Positions 27,928 through 36,753 of a stretch of DNA of 52,953 nucleotides are shown piece by piece. The stretch lies in the NCBI GenBank assembly GCA_003151275.1, contig PLXC01000045.1, positions 1 through 52,953 of the forward strand. Direction: 5' to 3'. Made by a program: the position numbers and the translations under genes. The stretch's first letter is position 1; every line of letters begins with the position of its first letter. Below the pieces are notes generated by a model. The model made no database searches and was not told where the DNA came from. It saw only the letters and a list, made by a program, of their open reading frames with translations. This DNA is from Candidatus Melainabacteria bacterium. GTDB taxonomy: Bacteria > Cyanobacteriota > Vampirovibrionia > Obscuribacterales > Obscuribacteraceae.

Positions 27928-28249
27928 CTCAGCACTCCAGCGTAAAATACTTCTTCAATCTCTGGCACACTTAGAAAACGCACATCCCGACCACAGAAAG
28001 CTTACGGTAGGACATCGCCGACAGCACTTCAGAGATTGTTACTCATCCTAGCAGCGCAGAGTAAGCCTGTCTCGAACAGGTTAGTAATAACACGAAGAAG
28101 AATTTCCCCATTGATGTGGGCGCAGTGCGGGCATACCGCGGGATTGGCGAACAAATCAAAGCAATTATGTTTTACGCGCTCATTGGTATTACGCAGTATC
28201 CAGAACATAATAGAGGTGTCAAATGTGATGCAGGTGTGGAAAGAAACTC
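27928..28249. other. Divergent intergenic region between A2M and Hsp70-like genes
   Basis: The region must hold the promoters of both flanking units. One minus-strand frame contains a CPHC pair (…NPAVCPHCAHING…) and a plus-strand frame of 64 codons overlaps the Hsp70-like start. Neither can be called a gene with confidence. Confidence 0.4.
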
Positions 28250-29716
28250 ATGTCGCAGAAGCCTGATGTTCAGGAACTGGCAGTACCGAAGACTCGAACC
28301 GAGACCCTAAGACAGCGGGGTGGTGGCAGTTCAGGATTACCTCCAACATCCAAAACGGCACTTGGTCTGGAAGGTTCGAGGAATCCTCCAGCAGGACAAG
28401 TCTTAAACGCCTTTGGTATTGATTTTGGAGAAGAATACAGTCGAATCGCCAGTTTGAGGAATGGTGTGCCCTTTTTCGTACCACCGGGTGTATTTCAGTC
28501 GGTAATTGAAATAGAATTGCCAAACCAAGTCAATGACAGTAGACGGTTGGTTATCAGCGGACTTCGGTCAAACCTGCGCTCTCAAGTAAACAGTGCAACT
28601 TCAAATCCAGACGTTGATGATTTGGTAAAAACGCTTTTTGGGCGGGTGCGTTCGTACATCAATAGCATGGCTAATATTCCTCGGCCAAAAGTTGTTTTGA
28701 CGGTACCTGCTTACTATTGCAGTGAAGAGCGCATTCAGGTTGTTCGATGTGCTGAATTAGCAGGACTTGAGGTGATAGGACTCATCAATGACTATGCTGC
28801 AGTGGTCCATTCCTTTGTGAATGGTCGAGCAGCCCGTTCCGGAACGATTTTAGTTTTGTCGATCGGTGCTGAAACGGTTAGCACCGCTGTGGTAAAAGTT
28901 GTTGGTGCATTGATAGAAACCGTTGCTTCGATGTCCGCACCTGGCTTTGGCGGAAGGTATGTCATTGATTATCTTGCGAGTCACCTGCTGCACAAATCAG
29001 AATCCGTCAAAAGCTTTGACGAATTACCAGCCGAGCAGTCAGAAGAATGGAGAGATTATGCCAAAGACCTGTTATTGAATTATGGACAGAACAACGAGTC
29101 CATCAGTGTTTTGGGCGTCGACCATGCGTACGTTATTAGTGTGCCAAAACCAGAGTTACTTGACGTTCTGGCATTCTCGCTTAGCGATGCCGTTCGTTTG
29201 GCAAGCGATGTCCTAAAAGAATCGGGCGTTTCTAGGGAGAAGTTGGACTTCGTGTTGATTGTTGGCGGAATTGTTAGCAATCCAATTGTTTCAAGACATG
29301 TTGCTCAACAATTTCCGCGTCTTCATAGAATGATATTGAGCTCTGATAGAGCACCAGCTTTCGGAGCCGCGTTAAGAGCTGGTGTGCTGGAGAACCATCT
29401 GGAAGAACCACTTCTATGGGATGTTTTGACTCAATCAATTTATAAAAGTGGCACCGCTTCGAAACAAACAATTGTTCCGGTAGGAATCTCGCTTCCCACA
29501 ACTATGAATATTTCGATAACAGATCCCGATTCTGAAATAACGCAACAGCGGTCTGGAAGCGAGGATCTCCCATCTGGTCATTTGGCTAAAATCAGTTCAG
29601 GCTGTGATTCGAGTCGGCCAGTTACGGTCGAACTGTCTATTAATCGTGATGGCATTCTTGATCTTTGCGAACACATCGAACCTGAAGAGACGGTGGTGGC
29701 AAACAGCATGCTCTAA
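28250..29716 (+). CDS. Divergent Hsp70/DnaK-like ATPase domain protein
   Basis: The 488-residue protein keeps the actin-like ATPase plan of Hsp70: phosphate loop 1 (NAFGIDFGEEYS near 53-64), VVLTVPAYYCSEERIQVVRC, AELAGLEVIGLINDYAAVV, and the adenosine loop LIVGGIVSNPIVS near 343. Phosphate loop 2 is altered (VLSIGAETVSTAVV instead of DLGGGTxDxS). A Gly/Ser-rich N-terminal extension of about 50 residues precedes the domain, and the substrate-binding domain is reduced to a short beta-like tail that ends in an acidic stretch. It is too short for a full chaperone. A regulatory or scaffold ATPase is more likely. A GGAAAG box lies 8 nt before the ATG. The next gene follows after 41 bp and is probably co-transcribed. 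Confidence 0.8.
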   Translation: MSQKPDVQELAVPKTRTETLRQRGGGSSGLPPTSKTALGLEGSRNPPAGQVLNAFGIDFGEEYSRIASLRNGVPFFVPPGVFQSVIEIELPNQVNDSRRLVISGLRSNLRSQVNSATSNPDVDDLVKTLFGRVRSYINSMANIPRPKVVLTVPAYYCSEERIQVVRCAELAGLEVIGLINDYAAVVHSFVNGRAARSGTILVLSIGAETVSTAVVKVVGALIETVASMSAPGFGGRYVIDYLASHLLHKSESVKSFDELPAEQSEEWRDYAKDLLLNYGQNNESISVLGVDHAYVISVPKPELLDVLAFSLSDAVRLASDVLKESGVSREKLDFVLIVGGIVSNPIVSRHVAQQFPRLHRMILSSDRAPAFGAALRAGVLENHLEEPLLWDVLTQSIYKSGTASKQTIVPVGISLPTTMNISITDPDSEITQQRSGSEDLPSGHLAKISSGCDSSRPVTVELSINRDGILDLCEHIEPEETVVANSML

Positions 29717-29757
29717 GCATGACCGTGTAGACTAATGGTTGAACTGTCAAATTCGGT

Positions 29758-30483
29758 ATGGTCTTCGCACAAGCTCTTAGGAGAAAAATGGGAGAAAATA
29801 CTTCTTGCCTTTTCTTGAACAGTCGAGAGCCTAGATATCTGTTGACCCAGCTAATTCACGATTCTGAACTGGCCCGCTCACTGATCATTGAGCTGCAGCT
29901 GGGATCTTGTGAACAGCTAGAGCGGATTTCTGTTCCAATGGGCCGAATTTTGGGAACTCCTAAAAGCGAGACATTTATTCTTGGCGCTTACCCGGATGCC
30001 GTCGTTTATTACGATGATGATTTGGCTGTGGCGCGGGACGCAGTCCCGGTGGTGAAAAAAATTCTGACTCGATTTCCAAATGCTAGTGCGCTCGTACTGG
30101 AAAGAAATGATGGCAACTTATCATTTGGCTATGCCTATTATGAGAGAGGGAAACTTGTTCGGGCGTTGGCTGGATGCGGTGATAGAGGAGTCACTTTGAG
30201 CTACGGATTTCCTTTGCCCGCAGAAGAAGAATACTTCAATAAGTCGATCATGCGTGATGGAGAGATGTTTATGTTGTCCAGCCACGGAAGGATTCAAACG
30301 ATGTCTTCCGTGCCACAATGTGGAGGACAAATGGCTTATGCGGTCGCACTCGATTTTTTGCTCGGGCGAATCGGTGGTGTCGTCACCGAAATCGAAGGAG
30401 TCTCCCGAAGGCAAGGTAACCAACCGCCGCCGGTTCGTGCAGTCACTCTGGAAGTGTTTCACAAGAAGCGCCTTCGACTTTAA
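29758..30483 (+). CDS. Hypothetical protein, partner of the Hsp70-like gene
   Basis: The 241-residue cytoplasmic protein begins at ATG 29758; a second ATG ten codons later (29788) is preceded by TAGGAGAAA and is the better start. Its middle has FILGAYPDAVVYYDDDLAVA, FGYAYYERGKLVRALAGCGD and GFPLPAEEEYF. This order (a displayed-value strand, an activity-like 'G-Y-A-x-x-E-x-G-x-L-x-R' strand, then 'G-x-P-L-P-x-E') recalls DUF6928-type proteins of unknown function. The shared transcript with the Hsp70-like ATPase suggests that the two work together. The family link is tentative. Confidence 0.65.
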   Translation: MVFAQALRRKMGENTSCLFLNSREPRYLLTQLIHDSELARSLIIELQLGSCEQLERISVPMGRILGTPKSETFILGAYPDAVVYYDDDLAVARDAVPVVKKILTRFPNASALVLERNDGNLSFGYAYYERGKLVRALAGCGDRGVTLSYGFPLPAEEEYFNKSIMRDGEMFMLSSHGRIQTMSSVPQCGGQMAYAVALDFLLGRIGGVVTEIEGVSRRQGNQPPPVRAVTLEVFHKKRLRL

Positions 30484-30560
30484 AGTGACGCTTGATCGGA
30501 GTGGTGGTGATATTCGCCGCCATAGTCACCGTCCTCCCGCACAAAGGTTTCGTTGTCTAG

Positions 30561-30902
30561 CTAAAGCATCTGCAATCTCTTACGCCAAGGCACTTTGCTG
30601 CGAACTTTGTACTTGCCTGTTTTTCTGTCCCAAGTATAGATATCAGCGCTGATCGGCTGTTTATCAGTGTCTCTATTTCCCAGATACTTACTTCTCAACG
30701 CGGCCCATTCTGTGTGGGGAATTACTATTCGCTGCTCGAAGAAAGGACCACCCCGCAACTGTCCATTTTGCACCTCGCCCATTATGTGTCCTTCAGATTG
30801 ATAGACAAACTCGGGATCCAAGCTATCGGACACGGTATGCAACTCAAGGTGGACCTTCCCGTTCGAATACGCAAATACAAACAAATGAACGTAGGATTTC
30901 AT
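30561..30902 (-). CDS. Hypothetical protein
   Basis: From the ATG at 30902 the product has 113 residues and starts KSYVHLFVFAYSNGKVHLEL. The longer frame to 30986 uses TTG and has an unlikely Cys-rich leader. It reads as a beta-rich domain (FFEQRIVIPHTEWAALRSKY) with a basic end (KYKVRSKVPWRKRL). There is no signal peptide in the chosen form. It lies just downstream of the duplicated A2M fragment and may be a 3' remnant of a larger gene. No family is recognised. Confidence 0.45.
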   Translation of the reverse strand: MKSYVHLFVFAYSNGKVHLELHTVSDSLDPEFVYQSEGHIMGEVQNGQLRGGPFFEQRIVIPHTEWAALRSKYLGNRDTDKQPISADIYTWDRKTGKYKVRSKVPWRKRLQML

Positions 30903-31020
30903 ACCCGTAACCCAGATAGTGGCCAAGTTTCGGCAAGTTTTTCTGCAGACTAGGGACTTCGAACAGTTACAAGAGGGCGAAAGCAATTGGCGGAGTGTCT
31001 TTGGTTTTGATTAGGTTAGC

Positions 31021-31084
31021 TTGCTGCGAATTTGGAATAGGCGTCGTTGTTGCCGAAAATCCAGTCATCGAAGGCGGATACATC
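31021..31084 (-). repeat. 64-bp copy of an A2M gene segment
   Basis: It is identical to 27760-27823 except for one base. It starts two bases past the stop codon of the TPR gene (TAA ATG ATG), so that MYPPSMTGFSATTTPIPNSQ can be read in a 39-codon frame ending at 30967. It looks like a recombination scar or remnant of a second A2M gene. Confidence 0.8.
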
Positions 31085-31086
31085 AT

Positions 31087-32166
31087 TTAGAACTTGCCTG
31101 TCGTTTCCTTCAACTGATTGTTTGCTAATTTCAAATTCTTTAGTGAATCAATCGTCTTTGGATTTTGGCTACCGAGCGCACTTTCTTGAATATGAAATGC
31201 CTGCTCGTACAGTAATCCTGCTTCCCTATAACGATTTTCACACAGATATATTCCAGCCAACCTATCCATAAACGACGCAGTTTGTGGGTGTCTGTCTCCA
31301 AATAATTTTCGTCCGATTCGTACAGCATCCTTACTCAAGGTTTCTGCCTCTTCGTATCGCCCCTGAACCTTGTAGCAGAGCGCTAAGTTGTTCATCGAAA
31401 TTGCCGTGTCGCGATTCATTCGTCCAAAGAGCGTTTCGGTAATTTTAAGCGATTTTTTGAACAGGGTCTCTGCGTCGGAATAACGTCCCTGCAATTGATA
31501 AATGGCGGCCAAATTATTCATGGAAATAACTGTCTCTGGATGACTTTCCCCATAATATTTTAGCGTGGACGAAAAGGCTTCCTTACACATTGGCTCAGCG
31601 AGAGTATACCGTTTTTCTGACACGTACAAATCGGCCAGATTGCTCATAGCAGTTAAAGTCGTTAAGTCTTTGTCGCCAAGGTATTGTTGTCGAGTTCTAA
31701 GAACGTCTACGAATAGAGGTTCCGCAAGAGTAAATTTCCCTTGAGCAGCATGTACAGTCGCCAAAGTGCTTTGGGTCAAAGTGGTGTAAGGATGCGCTTG
31801 TCCCAAATATTTTTTTCTTACATTGAAAGCACTATTGAGTAAAGGAATTGCTTCCTTGTAGCGACCCTGATCGGCGTATAGGCAGCCTAAGCAATACGAT
31901 ATTCTTGCGAAGGCAATTTCTTCTTCGGCATTTTTCGGAGCCGATGCTAAAGCTTGCGTCCAAGCTTGTTCGGCGCCGATGAAATTGCCTCGGTGATAGT
32001 CGTCCTTTCCGTTTTGAAACTGTGTCCAGGGACTGTTCCACACAAGGCTCCGCCCTGGCATCGCAGCAGTAATCACAACAATCAAAGCTGGGACGGTGAT
32101 CACAATGATCATACGATTCTTGCGACGAGGAGTGACTCTCATTCTCTCTCTTTCATTACGGCTCAC
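31087..32166 (-). CDS. Membrane-anchored TPR protein, kinesin-light-chain type repeats
   Basis: The 359-residue protein has a basic N-terminus and one membrane segment (about 19-36, IIVITVPALIVVITAA). Seven TPRs of the 42-residue kinesin-light-chain type follow, for example TLTAMSNLADLYVSEKRYTL, TVISMNNLAAIYQLQGRYSD and AISMNNLALCYKVQGRYEEA. The frame opens with GTG at 32166; an ATG eight codons in (32142) with AGAGAG upstream is an alternative. It is divergent from the 32196 gene with only 29 bp between frames. The soluble part should face the outside, as a protein-protein interaction platform. Confidence 0.8.
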   Translation of the reverse strand: MSRNERERMRVTPRRKNRMIIVITVPALIVVITAAMPGRSLVWNSPWTQFQNGKDDYHRGNFIGAEQAWTQALASAPKNAEEEIAFARISYCLGCLYADQGRYKEAIPLLNSAFNVRKKYLGQAHPYTTLTQSTLATVHAAQGKFTLAEPLFVDVLRTRQQYLGDKDLTTLTAMSNLADLYVSEKRYTLAEPMCKEAFSSTLKYYGESHPETVISMNNLAAIYQLQGRYSDAETLFKKSLKITETLFGRMNRDTAISMNNLALCYKVQGRYEEAETLSKDAVRIGRKLFGDRHPQTASFMDRLAGIYLCENRYREAGLLYEQAFHIQESALGSQNPKTIDSLKNLKLANNQLKETTGKF

Positions 32167-32195
32167 CTCAAGCTCATCTTATTGTACACACAGCC

Positions 32196-33308
32196 TTGGC
32201 GCTCTTGGCTGCCTTGATTGAGCTCATTGCTCCGTTGATTGGAGTTATTGCTGCCTTGATTTATGATGTCGCCAGCCGAAGGCAGATAAAGTCAAGCCGC
32301 ACATTCTTCGAATGTGCACCTCTCACGGGGTTTAGAAGCCGCACACCTCAAGCTAACCGAAAAATTAGTCGCAACAATTCGAAGGTCAACTCACCACTAG
32401 AAGAAGATGGAGTCCGCTCCACATCTGATATGCTCAAAGGCAAGAGAGGCAAATCGTTCATTTTTGAAATAAGCATTATCATGATTTTGGGTCCGTCGGC
32501 CATCTTGTGGACGCTGATGCTGGCTGCGTACTCAAAACGACGAGCAAGGCGACTTCGCACCAGTAAATCTGCGGAGATAATGAACGCCTCGTCAGGGCAA
32601 TTTGCAACATTACTTCTCCGCTTAGCTGAAGTTAGCCCGGCTATGAAAGCACAGTTGAGAATCTACGGACTATGTCTAACAATAGCGATGATATTGCAAA
32701 CCGTTTTTATTTCGCTCAATTTTTGGCATGCATCGATGCACTTCGTATACGGAAAAATTTTGCCATCACCAATTATCATGCTTGGCTATCAATTGCTCAG
32801 CATGGCTATGGTGTCACCACTGTTCGTTGGTTTGCAGGTAGAACTGAACCGTCGGTTCAATGCGAACTCTTTAGCGAAGCGATCGCATATGCAGTCTGTT
32901 GTGCAAATTCTGCTTTTCAGCGTAATTGCTTTTCTCGTACTACCAATTTGCGAAGCCGCCAGAGTTTCTTTGGGCTTGTCTGGAACACCTGAATGGTTAG
33001 TGAGAGATCTGTTCGGGGTAAGCATCGCGCTCTCGACGATACCTTCTGCGGCATTGGCTTTGTCTATTGTTTTCATTCTTCCGGAAGGATTGAAGAGACT
33101 CAAAGCTTCTGAAATTCAATCCTACAAAAACTTTTTGAAAGAAGAGAACTTCCATGTTTCGCTTCTGGAAGAAAAAGCAGATGAGGAGGTCAACAAAATT
33201 ATCACCGTCGCAAATCACTTCGGTGAACTAGATAAAGCTGAGGTCCTCTCCAGCGTACTCCTAAAACGGCATCTCAACGCTATAACGCCTCCTGGACGTG
33301 TGCTCTAA
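32196..33308 (+). CDS. Multi-pass membrane protein of unknown function
   Basis: The 370-residue protein has an N-terminal hydrophobic helix (ELIAPLIGVIAALIYDVA), a basic polar linker (about 28-90) and at least five further membrane segments (about 92-112, 155-175, 190-212, 232-250, 272-295). The C-terminal cytoplasmic part is rich in Glu/Lys and helical (SLLEEKADEEVNKIITVANH). The start is a TTG without a visible ribosome binding site. The first helix-coding 36 bp recur at 34339-34374. I recognise no transporter motif. Confidence 0.6.
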   Translation: MALLAALIELIAPLIGVIAALIYDVASRRQIKSSRTFFECAPLTGFRSRTPQANRKISRNNSKVNSPLEEDGVRSTSDMLKGKRGKSFIFEISIIMILGPSAILWTLMLAAYSKRRARRLRTSKSAEIMNASSGQFATLLLRLAEVSPAMKAQLRIYGLCLTIAMILQTVFISLNFWHASMHFVYGKILPSPIIMLGYQLLSMAMVSPLFVGLQVELNRRFNANSLAKRSHMQSVVQILLFSVIAFLVLPICEAARVSLGLSGTPEWLVRDLFGVSIALSTIPSAALALSIVFILPEGLKRLKASEIQSYKNFLKEENFHVSLLEEKADEEVNKIITVANHFGELDKAEVLSSVLLKRHLNAITPPGRVL

Positions 33309-33381
33309 TGCGATTTTGAAACTCTTGCGTAGTGAGGGTTTTCGGGATTGGTTTAGAGCGCTGCGAACATAATGCGCCTTA

Positions 33382-33517
33382 TTAGACAGTGCGCAATACG
33401 ATCGAACTTGCCTGATAACGAAGATCCATATACTTATCAGAATGATCTGGGTGCACCAACCATGCGATATTGTTGCTGTAGAATCTTCTTGCCTATCAAA
33501 GGCCCTGGTGGAGGCAT
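33382..33517 (-). pseudogene. Small frameshifted relic between 33309 and 33612
   Basis: The minus strand reads MPPPGPLIGKKILQQQYRM in one frame and then AWLVHPDHSDKYMDLRYQ with a basic-hydrophobic end in another. A one-base shift near 33440-33450 joins them into one ~46-residue protein ending at TAA 33382. No ribosome binding site is visible. The rest of this intergenic stretch (33309-33612) shows nothing else. Confidence 0.3.
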
Positions 33518-33612
33518 TTAATAGAAATAGTTCTCGATATTTGAGTTGTGATTGATGCGGCTTTAATTAACTACCCGAACCAAAATGCATGGCGTGACAG
33601 GAGAGAACCACA

Positions 33613-34185
33613 ATGGCTAGAAGGCACTTTAGATGGATTTTCCTAATCAGCTCTGCGATTGCTTTGTCCTGTGCTCCAGCAAAGGCGGAAAACTCTCAGA
33701 CAATATCCTTCAAGATTTCAGGAGTCATGCGAAGTTTAGCGCCAGGCAGTTCGAAGTTTTGCTACGTTAGGCTTATGTTTCAAAATCGAGGAAAGATCTA
33801 CGCAATAATCCCTTTCGAGTTTGCTAGCCCTAGACGGCCTAGGAACGGCCAACCATTTGTATCACTTGAAGTCGAACAGGGACATGAGGGTAACGCTTCC
33901 AATTTAATCACCTGTGCTACGGCGGGATGTGAATGGAATTCCGCCCGCAGCAAGAAAACATATCGCGCGGTAGCAAGAATCCTAAATAGTAGTGCACAGA
34001 TCAATCCCAACGAAACAATATATTGCACTATCGAAATTCCGCGCCCCCCAAAAGATTTCTACAAGTTGCATATACATTTTGACAATAAGTTGATTGCTGA
34101 ACCAACTAGAATGCTTGCCGATTTCAATGGCCACAACCCTCAGTTCTTTGCAGCTGATGATGAAGCCGCTGTGCAAGTCAAGTGA
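33613..34185 (+). CDS. Hypothetical secreted protein
   Basis: The 190-residue protein has a clear signal peptide (MARRHFRWIFLISSAIALSC, cleavage near AKAEN) and a soluble domain with three cysteines. AGGAGAGA lies 6 nt before the ATG. The sequence has a beta-rich look (SQTISFKISGVM, YCTIEIPRPPKDFYKLHIHF) and may be a small beta sandwich. No family is recognised. It is a single gene just before the IS66/RIT composite. Confidence 0.6.
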   Translation: MARRHFRWIFLISSAIALSCAPAKAENSQTISFKISGVMRSLAPGSSKFCYVRLMFQNRGKIYAIIPFEFASPRRPRNGQPFVSLEVEQGHEGNASNLITCATAGCEWNSARSKKTYRAVARILNSSAQINPNETIYCTIEIPRPPKDFYKLHIHFDNKLIAEPTRMLADFNGHNPQFFAADDEAAVQVK

Positions 34186-34289
34186 GAGTGGTCACCATTT
34201 CGCGCATCCACCACTCCTATCAACTTCCTAGTAGTGCAGATAATACATGTCTGTTCGACCATTGAAAGCCAGATTTGACCAAAGGATCC

Positions 34290-34424
34290 ATGTCCTGGAT
34301 CGTCGAGACCCGCGTTGATGGAAATCACCATCTGCTTCTTGAGTTCATTGCTCCGTTGATTGGAGGTGTTGCTGAAAGCGTTGCAGCAACCACGCTCTTT
34401 AAAGGAGTGATCGCGCGTGCTTAA
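34290..34424 (+). pseudogene. Short reading frame fused to the IS66-type end
   Basis: A 44-codon frame starts at ATG 34290. Its codons 17-28 (LLEFIAPLIGGVA) match the N-terminal helix of the 32196 protein at DNA level (36 bp, three mismatches). At 34374 it runs into the IS66-type end, which supplies the last 16 codons and TAA 34424. It looks like the truncated start of a second copy of that membrane gene. Confidence 0.4.
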
Positions 34425-34445
34425 AATTGAGCTATTCTCGGTCGG

Positions 34446-34658
34446 TTAGATCGAACGAGATTGCGATTGTCGTTGAGCTAACCACTGGTCTGGAAGGAAG
34501 TTGTCGATTTGGGAAGTCTTCGCAGAAGGGAATCTGGTCAGCACATCCTTTATGTATTCAAACGGATTGATGCCGAGGCGCTTGCAAGTCTCGATGAGGC
34601 TCATGATGGTGGCAGCGGTATGTCCGCCTTCCTCGGAGCCGGCGAAAAGCCAGTTACG
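34446..34658 (-). pseudogene. IS66-type TnpC transposase, C-terminal fragment (left)
   Basis: It reads RNWLFAGSEEGGHTAATIMS, then LIETCKRLGINPFEYIKDVL and FLPDQW, the usual C-terminal signature of IS66 family TnpC. The reading frame starts abruptly at the recombination core, so the rest of the transposase is missing. Confidence 0.85.
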
Positions 34659-34688
34659 CCGGCTATGCAAATCTTGGCATAACCGTCG
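34657..34688 (+). other. Left recombination core site
   Basis: It is a 32-bp imperfect palindrome: 12-bp arms (CGCCGGCTATGC and GCATAACCGTCG) around the 8-bp spacer AAATCTTG. It resembles a Xer/Flp-type crossover site with two recombinase half-sites. The same spacer orientation occurs at 38159-38190, as required for circular excision. Confidence 0.6.
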
Positions 34689-34795
34689 TTATGCAAAGTT
34701 CGTGAATATGTCGACTTAGAAAGGTGGAGCGCGAGCGGACAGCCACCGCTTGAGGTTTTCGTCTTTGGGTTGGTGCCAATAACTTTGCATAATTT

Positions 34796-35809
34796 TCAGA
34801 GACTCTCCAGAAATCCGAGCAGCGAATCAGAAGGTTTGTATCGGTTTCTTCCAGACCGCGGAGGATTCACAGCGTCAATTGCACGTCGCTTCATTTCCAG
34901 ATCTGCTTCCAGATAACCATGAGTCGTGACAGGACTCTCGTGTCCGAGCCACAGCGCGATAACGGTGATGTCTACTCCAGATTGGAGCATGTGCATCGCC
35001 GTTGAGTGTCGGAACGTATGAGGTGTGATTTGTCTTCCTTTGAGTGTTGGGCATGCAGGTGTCGCGGCAACGACTGCTAGGGCGAGGCGCTCCGCGACGT
35101 TGGAACGGGTCATTCTTGCCCCTCGTCGGTTAGGCAACAAAACTCGATCGGGAGTGAGTGATTGTTTTTGTATCCACTGCCGAATAAGCGTTGCTGTTTC
35201 TTTCCATAGAGGAACTGTACGCTGCTTTCGTCCTTTCCCGTGTAGCAGTACAGAAGAGCAACCGCCGGCGAGTCTCACGTCAGCGACATGAAGATCGAGT
35301 AGCTCTGACACCCTGGCACCTGTGTTGTACAACACTGTGAACATGACTCTGTCCCTTTGTCCTGACCAAGAAGAAGCTTCGGGAGCAATGAGCAGTGCAC
35401 GCACTTCCTCACGTGATAGGAATCCCAGCATGGGTTTCTCGAATTTCTTCGTTGGAATAGCTAACACCTGCTGCGCGTTGTTAATTGCTGGCGGACATTG
35501 CAACGCGATGAAGCGTGCAAAAGACCTGAAGGCAGTCAATCTTGAATTTCTGCTTCTGATGGTGTTCCGCCGATCAGCTTCCAGGTAAGCAAGAAATTCC
35601 AACACAACGGTTGCGGTGAAGTCATTCAATGTAAATTGGGACGCCGATTTCTTGTGCTGTTTTTCGGCGTACTTGAAGAAGAGCCTGAAAGCATCCCTGT
35701 ATGCTGCAATTGTTCTTGGACTAGCGTTTCGCTGTTGCAGCAATCGATCTGTAAAGAACCGCTGAAGGAGCGATGAGAATTCGGACGGCTTGCACAAAAT
35801 TGAATTCAT
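34796..35809 (-). CDS. Tyrosine recombinase, third gene of the RIT trio
   Basis: The 337-residue recombinase has an N-terminal SAM-like core-binding domain (about 15-110) and a catalytic domain. Visible catalytic residues are Arg in VLYNTGARVSELLDL, Lys in KGRKQRTVPL, the HTFRHSTA box, GHESPVTTH, and Tyr in HGYLEAD. Its ATG overlaps the TGA of the middle gene (ATGA), so the trio is translationally coupled. The stop lies just inside an inner TTATGCAAAGTT copy. It is probably needed together with the other two for movement of the element. Confidence 0.92.
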   Translation of the reverse strand: MNSILCKPSEFSSLLQRFFTDRLLQQRNASPRTIAAYRDAFRLFFKYAEKQHKKSASQFTLNDFTATVVLEFLAYLEADRRNTIRSRNSRLTAFRSFARFIALQCPPAINNAQQVLAIPTKKFEKPMLGFLSREEVRALLIAPEASSWSGQRDRVMFTVLYNTGARVSELLDLHVADVRLAGGCSSVLLHGKGRKQRTVPLWKETATLIRQWIQKQSLTPDRVLLPNRRGARMTRSNVAERLALAVVAATPACPTLKGRQITPHTFRHSTAMHMLQSGVDITVIALWLGHESPVTTHGYLEADLEMKRRAIDAVNPPRSGRNRYKPSDSLLGFLESL

Positions 35810-36753
35810 TTCGCGCCCCCCAGAAAGTAAGTGTGGAAACGTTTAGCGGCAATGGAAAGCAATTCCGGAGTAGCAGTGAAATACCAGTACGTATCTGCAA
35901 CCTTGGCATGCCCAACGTACGTTGACAAAGACACGACTGCCTGGTCTGGTGCACTTCCACTCCTGTAATTGCGCAGCACGCTTCGCACAATGAACGTGTG
36001 CCTTAAGTCATGAAGCCGGTGGTACTTGTGATCACCGCGTGGCTTCCAGCAAAGTATTTCGCAAAGCTGCCGAAGAGCATAATTGACGCCGCGCCTATTA
36101 ACTGGCTTACCATTGTCTAGCAGGAAGAGGTGCTCGCTCTGAGGGTTTGAAATGATTTGGTCGCGCAACTTTTCGTACGAACAAAGTGCCCTACTGACAG
36201 AGGGATGAATCGGAACCCATCGTTCTTTGTGAAACTTTGCTTGTCGAATGTGCAGAATGTGCAGTTTTCGATCAAAGTCGGCGCGAGTTAAGTTCACAGC
36301 CTCCGAGCTTCGCAATCCTGTTGAGGCGAGCAGTCCAAAGATAGTCTTGTAAGCCGCCGCTCGCAGCCCGCAAAGTGGCATTAGTTCTTTGGTGGCATCC
36401 ATTAATTCAGACAGTTCTTTGTCTGTGTATATGTGCGGAACAAGGCGCCGATGGCTTGGACCAAACAAGTCTCTTTGAGGAACCTGTGTTCTTTCGTCGA
36501 GCCGCTTCAGATATTTGGCAAATGGACGTATCACTTCAATACGGTGCGCCCAAGTGAGCGGGTTCGGCCGCTTCGATGCTCTCGCCCACGCGGCTGCCAA
36601 CTCCACTGTCAGGTAGTCGCGATCATCCTGTTTGGTTGCGAAGTTTGCGAAGCCATTCAGGAGTGTCTGCTCGATCGTAAGGCTAAATCCTAGACTGCGT
36701 CGATACTCCAGATATTTGGCGACCTTGTCGGACCAGGAAAGAGATGATTTCAT
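35806..36753 (-). CDS. Tyrosine recombinase, middle gene of the RIT trio
   Basis: From ATG 36753 the protein has 315 residues; the frame to 36771 would use TTG. The chosen start has GGGAGG 5 nt upstream and overlaps the previous gene's stop as ATGA. Catalytic residues are Arg in LLASTGLRSSEAVNL, the HDLRHTF box, YVGHAKVADT, and Tyr in YWYFTATPELL. The N-terminal domain is typical (KYLEYRRSLGFSLTIEQTLL). All active-site residues are present. Confidence 0.92.
   Translation of the reverse strand: MKSSLSWSDKVAKYLEYRRSLGFSLTIEQTLLNGFANFATKQDDRDYLTVELAAAWARASKRPNPLTWAHRIEVIRPFAKYLKRLDERTQVPQRDLFGPSHRRLVPHIYTDKELSELMDATKELMPLCGLRAAAYKTIFGLLASTGLRSSEAVNLTRADFDRKLHILHIRQAKFHKERWVPIHPSVSRALCSYEKLRDQIISNPQSEHLFLLDNGKPVNRRGVNYALRQLCEILCWKPRGDHKYHRLHDLRHTFIVRSVLRNYRSGSAPDQAVVSLSTYVGHAKVADTYWYFTATPELLSIAAKRFHTYFLGGAK

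Larger units (their letters stand above)
34374..34717. repeat. Left 344-bp inverted arm
   Basis: It pairs with 38130-38473 in inverted orientation. The arms are nearly identical except in the core, where both ends instead share the same (direct) orientation. Confidence 0.9.

Noticed and set aside
28116..28310. Plus-strand frames upstream of the Hsp70-like gene
   Set aside because: They overlap its start in another frame and lack motifs; the region is more likely a promoter.
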